Assembly (NCBI GenBank): GCA_963799245.1 | Contig: CAWCWN010000003.1 | Coordinates: 1,302,001 to 1,366,000 of the forward strand | DNA: 64,000 nucleotides | Origin: CAWCWN01 sp963799245 | GTDB taxonomy: Bacteria > Chloroflexota > Ktedonobacteria > Ktedonobacterales > Ktedonobacteraceae | Reading direction: 5' to 3' | Part shown: in pieces, positions 36,658 to 47,214 of the stretch | Numbering within the stretch: position 1 is the first letter of the stretch | Layout of the letters: each line of letters begins with the position of its first letter | Notes under the pieces: generated by a model | What the model saw: the letters and a program-made list of their open reading frames with translations, nothing else | Database searches by the model: none | Told to the model about the DNA's origin: nothing | Program-made: the position numbers and the translations under genes

Positions 36658-37197
36658 TTATTCTCCGGGGGTGGCGCCTATGACAAAGGCATCGATCTGG
36701 TCGAGCTGGCCGCGCCAGTAGGGAACCTTCACTTTGTGGCCGGCGCTCATGATCGTCACATCGCGCATATGGGTATAGCGATAGACTACGGGGAGGCCTT
36801 CGGGGCCGATCTCGGGTTGATCGGGTGCTGGGATGAGGGCGGTATAGTATTCACGCAGGGCGTCCGCAGTGTCGGGGTCGCGCTCGCGATGTAATTCCTC
36901 ATTGAGATCGATATAGAACTGGGCGTAACGGGCCGTGCTGACCAGTACGCCAAAGACGAGTAGGCCTTTCATCTGCAACATCATTTCGATTTCCAGGTCC
37001 TGCTGCTCAACGATGCGCACCCACATTTGCAGCGCAAAGTCCTGTTCACCATACTCTTTGAGCCAGAGGTTGCGCCGCTCGACGCGTGTCAGGGGACGGA
37101 AAGGGATCTCCTCAGAGTGCAGTGCTGCCTCCTCCGTTACATGTAGTTCGTTATCACGCTCTTCGCTGTGCTGGTTTTGCTGTGATGTGTCGGCCAT
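36658..37197 (-). CDS. Hypothetical single-TM protein
   Basis: I recognise no family. The 179-residue protein has an acidic N-terminus (about 1-35), an Arg-rich segment with LTRVERRNLWLKEYGEQDFALQMW, then a hydrophobic stretch (about 78-93, MKGLLVFGVLVSTARYAQF) that could be a membrane helix, and a soluble C-terminus ending in YWRGQLDQIDAFVIG. GGGAGGT lies nine bases before the ATG. It is a single gene transcribed divergently from the glycosylase's direction and followed by no partner. Confidence 0.65.
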   Translation of the reverse strand: MADTSQQNQHSEERDNELHVTEEAALHSEEIPFRPLTRVERRNLWLKEYGEQDFALQMWVRIVEQQDLEIEMMLQMKGLLVFGVLVSTARYAQFYIDLNEELHRERDPDTADALREYYTALIPAPDQPEIGPEGLPVVYRYTHMRDVTIMSAGHKVKVPYWRGQLDQIDAFVIGATPGE

Positions 37198-37279
37198 TGC
37201 CAGAGGTACCTCCCAGTAAATTGAAAATCAGTCAGCCCGCACGCGCTGGCAAGCGCAGGCTGGCCGGGATAACTTTTTG

Positions 37280-39669
37280 TTATGCCCTATGCTTGGGAAC
37301 GCCTCTGTGACGTCTTCTACATCCCTTGCCATCACAGTGCGTTGCATAGAAACTGCCCTGGATAGTTGGCATTGTACCATCAATAAACCAGTCGGTGATA
37401 GTGGGTTCGCCAGGATGGGGCAGGAGGCCCGTCAGCGCGGAGACGGTTCCAGCGTGGACATCCGCAGGCCGGATAAAATCGTCGGGCGGGAAGTGGTAGA
37501 GGTTTGAGACATATTCCATCACATCGTGCCAGATAGGACCGGCGCCGGTGATGCCTATGACGTTATTCATTATTTCGTTGTTACTGTTGCCGGCCCACAC
37601 CCCGACCGTAATATAGGGCGTATAGCCCATGGTCCAGTTATCGCGAAAGCTGTCTGTCGTCCCCGTTTTAGCGGCGGCAGGCCGGTCGAGTTCGAGAGGG
37701 TTGCCGGGCCCGAACTCATGATAGCGAGCGGTCTTATCGGAAAGAATGCTGCTCATTAAAAATGCGACGTCCTCGCCCATTACCCGTACGCCGTGCGAGT
37801 GAGTCGCATCATATGTATAGAGAGGCTGGCCCACGTTATTTGTGATTTCCAGGATGGAGGTTGTGGGCACGCGCACACCGCGGTTGGCGAATGTCGCATA
37901 GGCCGAAGTGAGGTGCAGCAGTGAGACCTCGCTGGTACCAAGCGCGATCGATGGTCCCAGCGAGGTGGGTTTGCGGCTGGCCACCTCCGTCAGTCCAAGG
38001 CGACCCGCCATGTTGAGTATATTGGGAATACCGACGAACTCGGCGCTGTCAACAGCTGGGATGTTGAACGAGTTAGCGATGGCCGTGCGTATCGTCATTG
38101 GATAACCGCTATGAAAGGTCCCATCGTAGTTCTGGGGCGAATAGTAGTTTGGCGGCGCGCTCGGGTAGACGGTCTTGTGATCGGGCACGATCATCCCGGG
38201 ATACCAGCCCATTTCAAAGGCGCTGGCATAGACAACGGGTTTGAAGGACGAGCCTGGCTGGCGCAGCGCGGTGGCCGAGTTGAACTGCCCATCCACCTGG
38301 GGGCGATTGTCGTTATAGTTCGCGCTGCCATCCATGGCCAGGATCTCGCCGTTGAAGGGGCTCATCACGACCACCGCCGCGTTATTCACGTTATGCTGAA
38401 CGCTCAGAGTTCCATACGTGCCGAGATATGAGTCATACTGCGGCGTATAGAGGTGATCGTAGGCGATCTGCTCCACCTTCTTTTCCAGGTTGAGATCAAG
38501 CGTCGTGTAGATATTATAGCCGCCATCTTCCAGGTTTTGTGCCCCGAGCAGCGGGATGAGCTGCTCGTCGATCACATATTGGACGAAATGCGGCGCCTGG
38601 ATCCCCAGGTCGTTGGCGTGTGAGCGAAATGAGTAGCCGGCCATCTCCTTTGCGGCCTGCTCGGCCTGCTGCGCTGTGATCATGCCGAGTTGAAGCATGG
38701 ATTGCAGCACGATCTTCTGTCGCGCCAGGGCGGCGGGTTTATTGAAAACGGGGTTATAGTTCGACGGGCTCTGCGGCAGGCCGGCCAGCAGCGAGGCCTG
38801 GGCAAGATCAAGTCTGCTCACGCTGGGCGAACAGGCGTGCGCATTGCATTTGCTTGGCAGGTTGAAGTAATCCTGGGCCGCCGCCTCAATGCCGTAGTTC
38901 AAGTCGCCGTAGTAGACGGTATTGAGATACATCTCCATAATCTTCCACTTGGGGTATTGCTGGGTGAGACCATAAGCCAGCAGCGCTTCCTCTCCTTTGG
39001 CCTGTAGCGTGCGCGGCTGATTTAAGAACAACTGATTCTTTACAAGCTGCTGCGTCACTGTGCTGCCGCCCTCAACCACCGTCTCGCTCTGGATGTCGGT
39101 GAGTGCCGCGCGGATGGTGCCCTGGATGTCAACCCCGTTGTTTTGCCAGAAGGTATGATCTTCGGCCGCGACGGTGGCATTCACCAGGACCGCGGGAATT
39201 TGCGCATAGTTGACATAGGTGCGCCGCCCATAACCTGTCTGGTGATTGTAAAGGACGTAGAGCAGGTGGCCGTTGCGGTCGTAGATACGCGTGGATTGGA
39301 AAAGTGAGTGATTTGCGACACCATTGAGCAGCGGCAGCTGCGAGCGATAATAGGCGTAGGCCGCTCCGGCCCCTGTTGAAAGCACTGAAAATAGCACCAC
39401 GAGGATAATGACCGAGCCGATTACCACGCGCGGGGCAAGATCCCGGCCGTAACGCTCGTGGGTGCGCTTTTTGCGCATAATGATGCGGTGCACGCGCATG
39501 CGGTGCCCTGCCGGGGCCGAGCCAGCGCCTGGCAGGAGGGCTGGAGGATTTTGGGGGGGGGTAGAGGCGCTCTGAAGATATCAAGGGGCCCATCTAAGTC
39601 GGGGCCAGTTTTCCCATTCAATGCATGAGCTATTATTTGGCCTTGATTGCTGTCATGCTGCTCATTCAT
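37280..39669 (-). CDS. Class A penicillin-binding protein (PBP1A-like), frame break at a C9 tract
   Basis: A bifunctional peptidoglycan synthase. After one transmembrane helix (VVIGSVIILVVLFSVLSTG), the GT51 domain has the catalytic Glu in AAEDHTFWQNNGVDIQG. The transpeptidase domain has GSSFKP (nucleophile Ser), ANSFNIP (SxN) and KTGTTD (KTG). The protein can start at 39499, but GAGAGGG lies five bases before ATG 39669, whose frame (MNEQHDSNQGQ) joins the main one if the nine-C tract at 39553-39561 were one base longer. The extension would be a proline-rich cytoplasmic tail of about 57 residues. Confidence 0.9.
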
Positions 39670-39855
39670 AGTGAGCCCTCTCTACATCCGGAACGACTGA
39701 TCTACCTGGACCTCATATATTTATACATAGCTTGAACTATTATAACGCACTCCCCCTAACGCCAGTTGCAAGGTAGTACCTTTTTTATTGCAACTCATGT
39801 ACCTGGACTACGTATAAACTAGTAAGGGTTCCAGACAGCCCGGGAAGGAGTTGCG

Positions 39856-40069
39856 ATGGTGAGCGCACAAGAATTTTTCCAGGGGCCGCAATCCGGGCAT
39901 GAGGCTCTTGATGATATTGACATAAAGCTTGCTGATGTATATTGTCCTGGGAGCGCTCCTGCTTGTGACGCTCCTGCCCGTACTTGGCGCCATACTTGCG
40001 GTGGGCGCCATGCTTCTGCTGATGCTGGCCTTCCCGTTTGTGCTGCTCGTCATGCTGGCCATCCCATAG
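39856..40069 (+). CDS. Small hydrophobic membrane protein, possible frameshift
   Basis: ATG 39856 behind GGAAGGAG starts MVSAQEFFQGPQSGHEALDD. After an extra base near 39931, the other frame continues as MYIVLGALLLVTLLPVLGAI and further hydrophobic residues to a stop at 40067-40069. Joined, it is about 70 residues with two membrane helices. The hydrophobic part could also start alone at ATG 39935. The function is unknown. Confidence 0.45.
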
Positions 40070-40163
40070 CTACTTTATCGCGGAAATAGCAGGCGCTATT
40101 ACCTGCGGCAGCGTTGGCGTGGACTGTGGTGATAGAAGAGAAAAGCGGGTTTTCGCGCCGTTT

Positions 40164-40207
40164 GAGTTGAGCAGGTCTGGCTCCGCCATGTACGACCTGC
40201 TCAACTC
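40164..40207 (+). terminator. Long hairpin before rsmA
   Basis: GAGTTGAGCAGGTC (40164-40177) pairs with GACCTGCTCAACTC (40194-40207) over a 16-base loop. It lies about 95 bases after the small membrane protein. No T-run is present. Confidence 0.6.
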
Positions 40208-40310
40208 ATTATGTCGCTTGCTAGCAGCAAGGTACCTTTTTCCCGGTCTTTCTGGTACAATAAACATCGAATGCAGGCAGTTTCAGGATGCTGGTTGAGG
40301 AAACGAGTTT

Positions 40311-41198
40311 TTGACAGATCATGTATTAAACACCCCCGAGGTGTATGCGGCATATGCGAACATAGACCTGACCAATGTGCGTGAGCTTCGCAATGTACTC
40401 TATGCTCATGCCATGCGACCCAACAAGTCCTTTGGACAGAATTTTCTGATTGACCGTCAGGTGCTGGCGAAGATCATCGCTGCGGCAGAGATAGAGGCGG
40501 CCGACCAGGTATTGGAACTGGGCGCGGGCACCGGCGTTTTGACGCGCGAGCTGGCCAGGCAGGCCAGGCGCGTGGTCGCGGTCGAATTAGAGCGAGATAT
40601 GCTGGCCTTGCTGGCGAAGACGACCGGAGCATATGCAAATGTTGAGCGAGTTGCCCGAAACTTGCTCTATCTCGACCCGGCGGAGGTTTTTGGCGAGGGG
40701 GCGTATAAACTGGTAGCAAATTTGCCGTATTATATCACGGCTGCAACGTTTCGCCATTTTCTGGAGAGCGCCAACCCTCCGCGCCTGCTAGTGGTCATGG
40801 TGCAGCAGGAGGTGGCACAGCGTATAAGTGCGGCTCCGCGAGACCTCAGTCTCCTGGCTGTCAGCGTCCAGTTCTACGGACGACCCTCGATCGTCGCGCG
40901 CGTCCCGGCCAATGCATTTTATCCGGCGCCGAAGGTAGACTCCGCTATCCTGCGCATCGATGTGAATGCCCAGGCGCCGCTGACACCGTCGCAACGGGAT
41001 AGTTTTTTCAGGCTTGTGCAGGCGGGCTTCTCTGAGAAACGTAAGCAGTTGCATAACGCCTTAACATCCGGACTGCACCGCAAGAACGAAGAGGTGCGGG
41101 CCTGGCTTGCCGCCGCCAGTATTGATAGCAGCCGTCGCGCTGAAACGCTCAGCATCGAGGAGTGGCTGCGTCTCTGGCAGGCCTGGCAGCAGCAATAG
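40311..41198 (+). CDS. rsmA: 16S rRNA dimethyladenosine transferase
   Basis: Methylates two adjacent adenines near the 3' end of 16S rRNA. RPNKSFGQNFLIDRQ is the family start, ELGAGTGVLTRELA is the SAM site, NLPYYITA the catalytic motif IV, and FYPAPKVDSAILR is typical of the C-terminal half. The protein has 295 residues, including a 35-residue N-terminal lead that other RsmA lack in part. It initiates at TTG 40311, ten bases after GAGGAAACG. Confidence 0.95.
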   Translation: MTDHVLNTPEVYAAYANIDLTNVRELRNVLYAHAMRPNKSFGQNFLIDRQVLAKIIAAAEIEAADQVLELGAGTGVLTRELARQARRVVAVELERDMLALLAKTTGAYANVERVARNLLYLDPAEVFGEGAYKLVANLPYYITAATFRHFLESANPPRLLVVMVQQEVAQRISAAPRDLSLLAVSVQFYGRPSIVARVPANAFYPAPKVDSAILRIDVNAQAPLTPSQRDSFFRLVQAGFSEKRKQLHNALTSGLHRKNEEVRAWLAAASIDSSRRAETLSIEEWLRLWQAWQQQ

Positions 41199-41293
41199 CA
41201 TTCGCAACTGGCACGCAGCTGTGCGCCGCACCAGGTGGCATGTTATGATATACATTGCAGTGACAAAGAGTTATATCGGAAGTAGAAGTTTAT

Positions 41294-43595
41294 ATGACGA
41301 CGCAGGAGCAGTTTTGTGAAAATTGTGGCGCGGCGAATTCCGCCAACGGCGCGGTTTTGCCAGCATTGCGCCTCATCCCTACCTGTAACACAGATAACAG
41401 GTACGCTGCCAGATCAAACCTTACTGGGCGAACGTTATCAACTCTTGAGTCGCATCGGTCAGGGTGGCATGGGCGCCGTATATAAAGCCACCGATACCCG
41501 CCTTGCCGATCGTGTCGTGGCCATCAAAGAGATGAGTAAAGCGGGACTACCTGCCGCTCGCCTGGCCGAGGCCGAGGCCTCGTTTGAGCGTGAAGCCACA
41601 TTACTGGCCAAGCTCAGTCATCCTAACCTGCCCGGCATCTTTGACCACTTTACAGAAAATGACCGCACCTACCTGGTTATGCAATATATCGACGGTGAGA
41701 CGCTCGAGGATTACCTGGCTGACAGGGGAGGCGGTCCTCTACCCGTAAGCCAGGTGCTGGATTGGGCCGAACAACTCTGTGATGTGCTCAACTATTTACA
41801 TAGCCAGCAGCCTCCAATTGTCTTTCGCGACCTCAAACCCGCCAATGTTATGCTGACAAAAGATGGCCACCTGTATTTGATCGATTTCGGCATTGCCCGC
41901 ATCTTCAAACCTGGTCAGTCCCATGATACCGTTGCTCTTGGCTCACCCGGCTTTGCCGCTCCCGAACAGTATGGTAAAGCCCAGAGCACCCCTCGCTCCG
42001 ATCTCTACAGCCTGGGAGCTCTGTTGCACTGTTTGCTGACCGGCCATGATCCCAGTGAGCGCCCCTTTTTCTTCAGGCCTGCCTCACAGGTCAACCCTGA
42101 CGTGCCGCCGCGCATTGAGGCGCTGCTCTCTCGTATGCTGGAGATGGATGCTGAAAAACGCCCGGCCAGCGCCCTGGAGGTGCTGCAGGCACTGCGTAGC
42201 GAGGATACGCAGACGCCCAGAATGCCGACTACCACCTCTACATCCAGTCGCCTGCCTGCGGGAGCAGACCGCTTGATAGAAGAGGCTCAGACGCTCTATA
42301 TGCAGAAGCGCCTGCGGGAGGCGGAGAAGGTCTACACCCAGGCCCTGCAGTTGAACAGCACAAACCCTCTAGGCTGGCAGGGTCGCGGCTTAACCCAGGG
42401 ACTGATGGCCCGTCATACCGAGGCGCTCTCCTCCTTCGAACGCGCTTTGCAGCTGGATCCCGCGCTGGTCGTTTCCTGGAATGGCAAAGGCACTGCCCTC
42501 AGCTCGCTGCATCGCAACCAGGATGCTCTGGCTGCCTTTGATCGCGCCTTAAAACTTGAACCCGACAATGCCTCCTCCTGGAATGGCAAAGGGGCCGTGC
42601 TCAGTGCCCTTGGTCGCCCGGATGAGGCCCTGCATGCCTTCAATCTAGCCTTACAGTTCGATCCCCGCCTGGCCCAGGCCTGGAACAACAAGGGCCTTGT
42701 CCTGCGGCAGCAAAAAAGTTATCGTGAGGCCCTGAGCGCTTTTGAGCAGGCTCTGACATATGATAAGACCATCGCTACCTCCTGGAGCGGCAAAGGGAGC
42801 GTCCTGCACGAGATGGGCCGCCTGCAAGAGGCGCTTGATGCCTATCAGCAGGCGTGTACCTCTAATCCGGCCCTCGTCTCGGCCTGGAACGGCAAGGGAT
42901 CCGTTCTCTATGATTTGCGTCGCTACCAGCAAGCCATGCAAGCCTTTCAGGAGGCCTTGAAGCTGGATAAAAACTATGCCCCTGCCTATTACGGCATGGG
43001 GAGCGTCTACTATGCGCAGCGTGATCATAATCGGGCCATTGAGATGTTTGATCGCGCTATCCGCTGTGATGCGAACTATGCGAAGGCGTGGCAGAGACGC
43101 GGCGACGTGCTCAACGATATGGGAAGACAGCTGGAGGCCCTCAATTCCTATGAGCGGGCCACGCGCATCGATCCTCGTTACGCGGCGGCCTGGAATGGCA
43201 AGGCAGGCGTTCTCTGCCAGCTAGAACGCTACCCGGAGGCCTTGAATGCGTATGACTATGCCCTGCGCATCAATCCCAATTTTGCCCAGGCCGAGAATGG
43301 TCGCGGCAACGCCTCCTACCACATAGGTGACTACGAGCAGGCCCTGGCATCCTATAACCGCGCCTCCAAACTCAATCCCAAGATGCCGTCCGTCTGGCAC
43401 AACCGCGCCCTGGTGCTCATCAAGTTACGTCGCTTCCAGGAGGCGCTTGAGTCTGCTGAACAGGCAATTCAACTTGCGCCGGGCGATCCCGACAACTACT
43501 TACGTAAAGCCGAGGCTCTCAAACGCCTGCGCCGTTCCAAAGACTCTCGCGCCGCAGAGGCGGAAGCTACACGCTTACGCGCTGGCAGGCCCTGA
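41294..43595 (+). CDS. Ser/Thr protein kinase with N-terminal zinc ribbon and C-terminal TPR array, one frameshift
   Basis: A Hanks-type kinase. The first 30 residues form a zinc ribbon (FCENCGAANSAN, then RFCQHCASSLP), broken by an extra base near 41348. Kinase motifs follow: GQGGMGAVYKA (P-loop), VVAIKEM (Lys), FRDLKPANVM (catalytic loop with Phe instead of the usual His), IDFGIAR (DFG) and GSPGFAAPEQY. After a short Ser/Thr/Pro linker come about 11 tetratricopeptide repeats with a recurrent WNGKG core, probably a protein-binding scaffold. There is no transmembrane helix. The targets are unknown. Confidence 0.9.
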
Positions 43596-43671
43596 TCCGC
43601 CGTGCTGGCAGGCCGCCACTCATCCCCGCGGGCGCTTGCATGTGTACCCAGGATGGCCAGGTGTATAAGAC

Positions 43672-43700
43672 TTGCCAATGCGCGCCCTGCCTGATATACT
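43672..43700 (+). promoter_or_regulatory. Promoter of the SprT-like gene
   Basis: TTGCCA (43672-43677), a 17-base spacer and TATACT (43695-43700), about 110 bases before the start codon. Confidence 0.55.
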
Positions 43701-43809
43701 GGGAACGCGACAAATGGTGGGAAAGTTGTAAAAGTAGTGTAATCATAGCTGTACGCCTGCGACGGGCAGGCGTACAGTACAGACAGCAAAGCAGGAGTAA
43801 GAAGCGGTC

Positions 43810-44520
43810 ATGGTTGCCGCCCGCAAACCTACAGCTCCCAAACCACCACCCAGACAGGTTGAGCCTGTCATCTATGCCACCCATACGGTAAAGGCCTGGT
43901 TTGAGCACTACTGGCAAAAGTTAGACCTGCCCGCTGCTGAATTGAGCAGGGTAGCGCTGACCCAGGATCGTGGGGAGTATATGCGCTGGACGGGCAAGCG
44001 CCTCCACATCATGGTCCTGGGCTGCTATTGCTACCTCCCCGCGCCATCGCCTCCTCGCATAGCGGGCCGTCCTCGCTCGCGCAAACCGCTGCTTGCACAA
44101 ACTCTCCCCATTTTTGATGACCCCTGGCAGTTGTATGTGCCCAGCCATCGTCATCTGATCTTTATTGAGCCCGAGCTGCAGCCACAATCACTCGAGGTCA
44201 CCGTAGCGCATGAATTAATTCACCTGGCCGACCGGGTACAGGGCACTCCTCGCCGCCACCGCCATCATGGCTATGATGCTATCGCCGCGGATGAAGCCGC
44301 CATCACCGGCTATGATGTGGAGGAACTACGCCTGCTGCTGCACCAGGAGAGCGTACGCCGCGAGGATTTGCGCCGCAAGCACCGCCCCATTCGCTATTAT
44401 TACGAGTGCCCAAATTGTGGGAAGCAATATCCGCGCACCCGTCGCTACTCAAGCCCCGTTTCCTGTAGTCGCTGCGATAAGACCTATAATCCCCTCTACC
44501 GCCTCGTGTTGCGGGCGTGA
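43810..44520 (+). CDS. SprT-like zinc metallopeptidase
   Basis: The 236-residue protein has the gluzincin motif VAHELIHLAD (residues about 136-145) and a C-terminal zinc ribbon (CPNCGKQYPRTRR...CSRC), the domain order of SprT/Spartan proteins. Eukaryotic relatives cut DNA-protein cross-links; bacterial SprT functions are mostly uncharacterised. A Pro/Arg-rich insertion (about 78-95) precedes the active site. It has its own promoter and lies 214 bases after the kinase gene. Confidence 0.85.
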   Translation: MVAARKPTAPKPPPRQVEPVIYATHTVKAWFEHYWQKLDLPAAELSRVALTQDRGEYMRWTGKRLHIMVLGCYCYLPAPSPPRIAGRPRSRKPLLAQTLPIFDDPWQLYVPSHRHLIFIEPELQPQSLEVTVAHELIHLADRVQGTPRRHRHHGYDAIAADEAAITGYDVEELRLLLHQESVRREDLRRKHRPIRYYYECPNCGKQYPRTRRYSSPVSCSRCDKTYNPLYRLVLRA

Positions 44521-44561
44521 AACCTGGGGACATGCTCAAGGCAGAGCACAAATATCCATAG

Positions 44562-45113
44562 TCATCTGAACGCAAGGAAATCTAATTCGTGCTCCAGCTC
44601 GTGCAACCAGTCGAGGAGGGAGCGCGTCTGGTAGATACGCCCTCGCAGTACCACATGTTCAAAGAAATCTTCATCACCCGTCTCAGCCTGAGGAGGATGC
44701 CTGCTCTCAAGGTGATTGAGGAAGTTCCGGCAAGCAACGATTTGCTGTTGCACTAATGCTGTCGTCTGCTGCGAGCGAAATTGGCGCACAAAATATAGTT
44801 TGATGAGGAAAAGAATGCGAATCTCACGTGGACGCACAACCGGCTCGCTCAGCCACTGCAAAAAAGTCGCGCGTCCAGCCTCCGTAAGGTGATAAACTTT
44901 GCGCGGAGGCCGTGTTCCCTGGGGCTCCAGCTGCGCTTCGATATAGTTCAAGCGCTCAAGTTTTTTCAGAAACGCGTACATCTGGCTCATCTCGAGGCGT
45001 ACGATCTCCCCCAACGTTCCATATTTGAACTGCTGGAACATCTCATAGCCATGCATAGACTGACTTTGCAGCAGTCCCATGATGGCATATTCAGCTGGTT
45101 CACTTATATACAT
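44562..45113 (-). CDS. PadR-family transcriptional regulator
   Basis: The 183-residue protein has the PadR winged helix at the N-terminus (EYAIMGLLQSQSMHGYEMFQQF, then RLEMSQMYAFLKKLERLNYIEA and KVYHLTEAGRATFLQWL), followed by a helical dimerisation domain. PadR proteins repress genes for efflux or stress in response to small molecules. No adjacent transporter is visible, so the target is unknown. It is divergent from HU and convergent with the protease gene. Confidence 0.88.
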   Translation of the reverse strand: MYISEPAEYAIMGLLQSQSMHGYEMFQQFKYGTLGEIVRLEMSQMYAFLKKLERLNYIEAQLEPQGTRPPRKVYHLTEAGRATFLQWLSEPVVRPREIRILFLIKLYFVRQFRSQQTTALVQQQIVACRNFLNHLESRHPPQAETGDEDFFEHVVLRGRIYQTRSLLDWLHELEHELDFLAFR

Positions 45114-45339
45114 CGCTTTTCCTCATATCCCAGGCCGTGGAACAGGCATAGTGCTATTATAGTTCACCGGCCGACATCAGGGCAATCCCTTGACGTGCGT
45201 GTGAAATTCTGGCATAGAGGAGAAGAAACAACGGCGTACATGGCAGCGTCCCGCGGGTAGCTTCTGTATACGAGACCTCACGCCAGAGAGTGAATCCGCC
45301 TGGGAGGCTGTGTATCTGTCCCCGAAGTCGGGCTTACGC

Positions 45340-45368
45340 TTGTATTTCTGAGAAGCTCGTGCTATACT
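45340..45368 (+). promoter_or_regulatory. Promoter of the HU gene
   Basis: TTGTAT (45340-45345), a 17-base spacer and TATACT (45363-45368), about 90 bases before the HU start. Confidence 0.65.
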
Positions 45369-45457
45369 GCCTAACGGCAGTGAGGTTGTAATACTGAGCA
45401 ATATATTTGCGACGAGAAGCGACGTGTGTTGATTGTTGTAAGGAGGACTTTCAATCT

Positions 45458-45793
45458 ATGGCTACATCCAACCAGGCTGAACCTAGCAATAAAACCGAAG
45501 CAACCTCAAATACTGTCGGACGACAGGAACTTATTAAGCGTATCGCCAGAGAAGCGGATATCTCACAAAAGCAGGCCCAGGTGGCGTTAGAAGCTACTTT
45601 GGCCTCTGTGCGCGAAGCTTTACAGAGTGGCGACGAAGTCCGCCTTGTCGGTTTTGGCTCGTTCAAGGTCCGTCAGAGCGCCGCCCGCCAGGGGGTTAAC
45701 CCCCGCACTGGTAGACGTATCGAGGTGCCCGCGAAAGAGCGCGTGCGTTTTTCCCCGGGCAAAGAGCTCTCAGAGGCCGTCTCCAAGAAGTAG
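45458..45793 (+). CDS. HU-family nucleoid DNA-binding protein
   Basis: A dimeric DNA-bending protein. QELIKRIAREADISQKQAQVAL and GDEVRLVGFGSFKVRQSAARQG with NPRTGRRIEVPAKERVRFSPG are HU signatures. A flexible N-terminal tail of about 23 residues (Ser/Asn/Thr/Glu-rich) precedes the HU fold, absent from E. coli HU. AAGGAGGAC lies 13 bases before ATG 45458. The arm and the proline-containing tip are intact. Confidence 0.93.
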   Translation: MATSNQAEPSNKTEATSNTVGRQELIKRIAREADISQKQAQVALEATLASVREALQSGDEVRLVGFGSFKVRQSAARQGVNPRTGRRIEVPAKERVRFSPGKELSEAVSKK

Positions 45794-46181
45794 TGTCCCG
45801 GCACCTTCTGCATAGGGTGCCTATAGCGCAGGTATCTTATCAGGTGCCTGCTGTTCTCACTGCCAGTTTGTATAGTTTGATCTGGCACGCCCATTGGGGG
45901 CCCTCCACAGTCATCCTGTGGGCGTGTAACACCAGTCTTATATTTCTTTCCCCTGTCGAGCCATATAGTACCAGCCCGGCGCTGGCCACGAGTAGCTATA
46001 AGGTTGGTTTTTCCCGCTTTTTACCCCCGCGAATCGTCCTCCTCTCTATGCATCTCGGCCCACATGCGGTACAATACATAACAAAAATATCACAAAGTAG
46101 TGTGTTGACGGGCCTCATCGCCATACAACTTGTATGTCGGACCAGGCATCCACAAACGCTTTACGAAATTCGAGGAGGCCT
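45794..46181. other. Intergenic region between HU and pdhA
   Basis: No gene is supported. A hairpin with arms CACGCCCA (45886-45893) and TGGGCGTG (45919-45926), and an alternative CCACAG/CTGTGG pairing inside it, could be a terminator or switch-like structure. No clean promoter for pdhA was found; TTGACG at 46104 has no -10 at normal spacing. Confidence 0.35.
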
Positions 46182-47213
46182 ATGGCGATCAGCAATGCAA
46201 TCCTGGCGGGTTTGAGGCGTACAGAACTCCTTCACATGCACTATCAGATGGCACTCATCCGCCGCTTTGAGGAGAAAAGTGCCGAGGAGTATACGCGCGG
46301 GAAAATAGGCGGCTTTATGCACCTGTATATTGGTCAGGAAGCTGTGGGCGTCGGCTGTATTACCGCCCTGCACCCCAGCGACAAGATTTTATGCAGCTAT
46401 CGCGAGCATGGTTACGCCCTGGCCCGTGGCATGGACCCCAACGCAGTCATGTCCGAGTTATTCGGCAAGAGTACCGGCTGTAGCAAGGGTAAGGGTGGTT
46501 CCATGCATATGTGGAGTAACGAACTGGGGGTGCTGGGAGGCAATGCCATCGTCGCCGCTCAACTGCCTATCGCTGCCGGCGTAGCCCTGGCTGCACAGTA
46601 TCAGGGGAAAGATACCGTCACGGCCTGCTTTTTGGCGATGGAGCCGTTGACGAGGGAGCATTTCACGAAGCGCTTAACCTTGCATCTCTCTGGAAGCTGC
46701 CGGTGGTGTACGTGTGCGAAAACAACCAGTACTCGATGGGTATGGCGGTGCATAAAGCCTGGGCAGTCGATAGCCTTGTGCCGCGTGCGGCGGCGTACAA
46801 CATTCCCGGAGTACAGGTCGATGGCATGGACATAATCTCGGTCTACGAAGCTATGAAGCAGGCTGTGGAGCATGCCCGCGCCGGCGAGGGACCTACGCTT
46901 TTAGAAGTGAAAACCTATCGTTTCCGCGGACACTCCATGACGGATCCCTCTTACTACCGCACGCGCGAAGAAGAACAACAATGGCGCACAACCCGCGATC
47001 CCATCGGCATCTTTGAGAAAAAATTACTGGACCTTGGCCTGGCAACCCAGTCTGAATTGGACGATGACGACGCACGCGCCAGCGCGGTCTGCGAGGACGC
47101 CGCGGAATTTGCCGCTAACAGCCCTGACCCTGAACTCACAGAGCTCTATACAGATGTCATGGGCGATGATTTCGACAGCTCTCACCCATCGCTATCGAGA
47201 GGAAATAGCATAG
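46182..47213 (+). CDS. pdhA: Pyruvate dehydrogenase E1 alpha subunit, two frameshifts
   Basis: The thiamine-diphosphate decarboxylase alpha chain. RTELLHMHYQMALIRRFEEK, the YIGQEAVGVG and GKGGSMHM segments and the ThDP motif GDGAVDEGAFHEALNLASLW are seen, the last only after adding one T to the five-T run at 46629-46633. CENNQYSMGMAV and YRFRGHSMTDPSYYR follow. A second break near 47180 explains why the frame otherwise runs 225 bases into pdhB; corrected, it ends at TAG 47211-47213, one base before the pdhB ATG. GAGGAGG precedes ATG 46182. Confidence 0.9.
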
Positions 47214-47214
47214 C

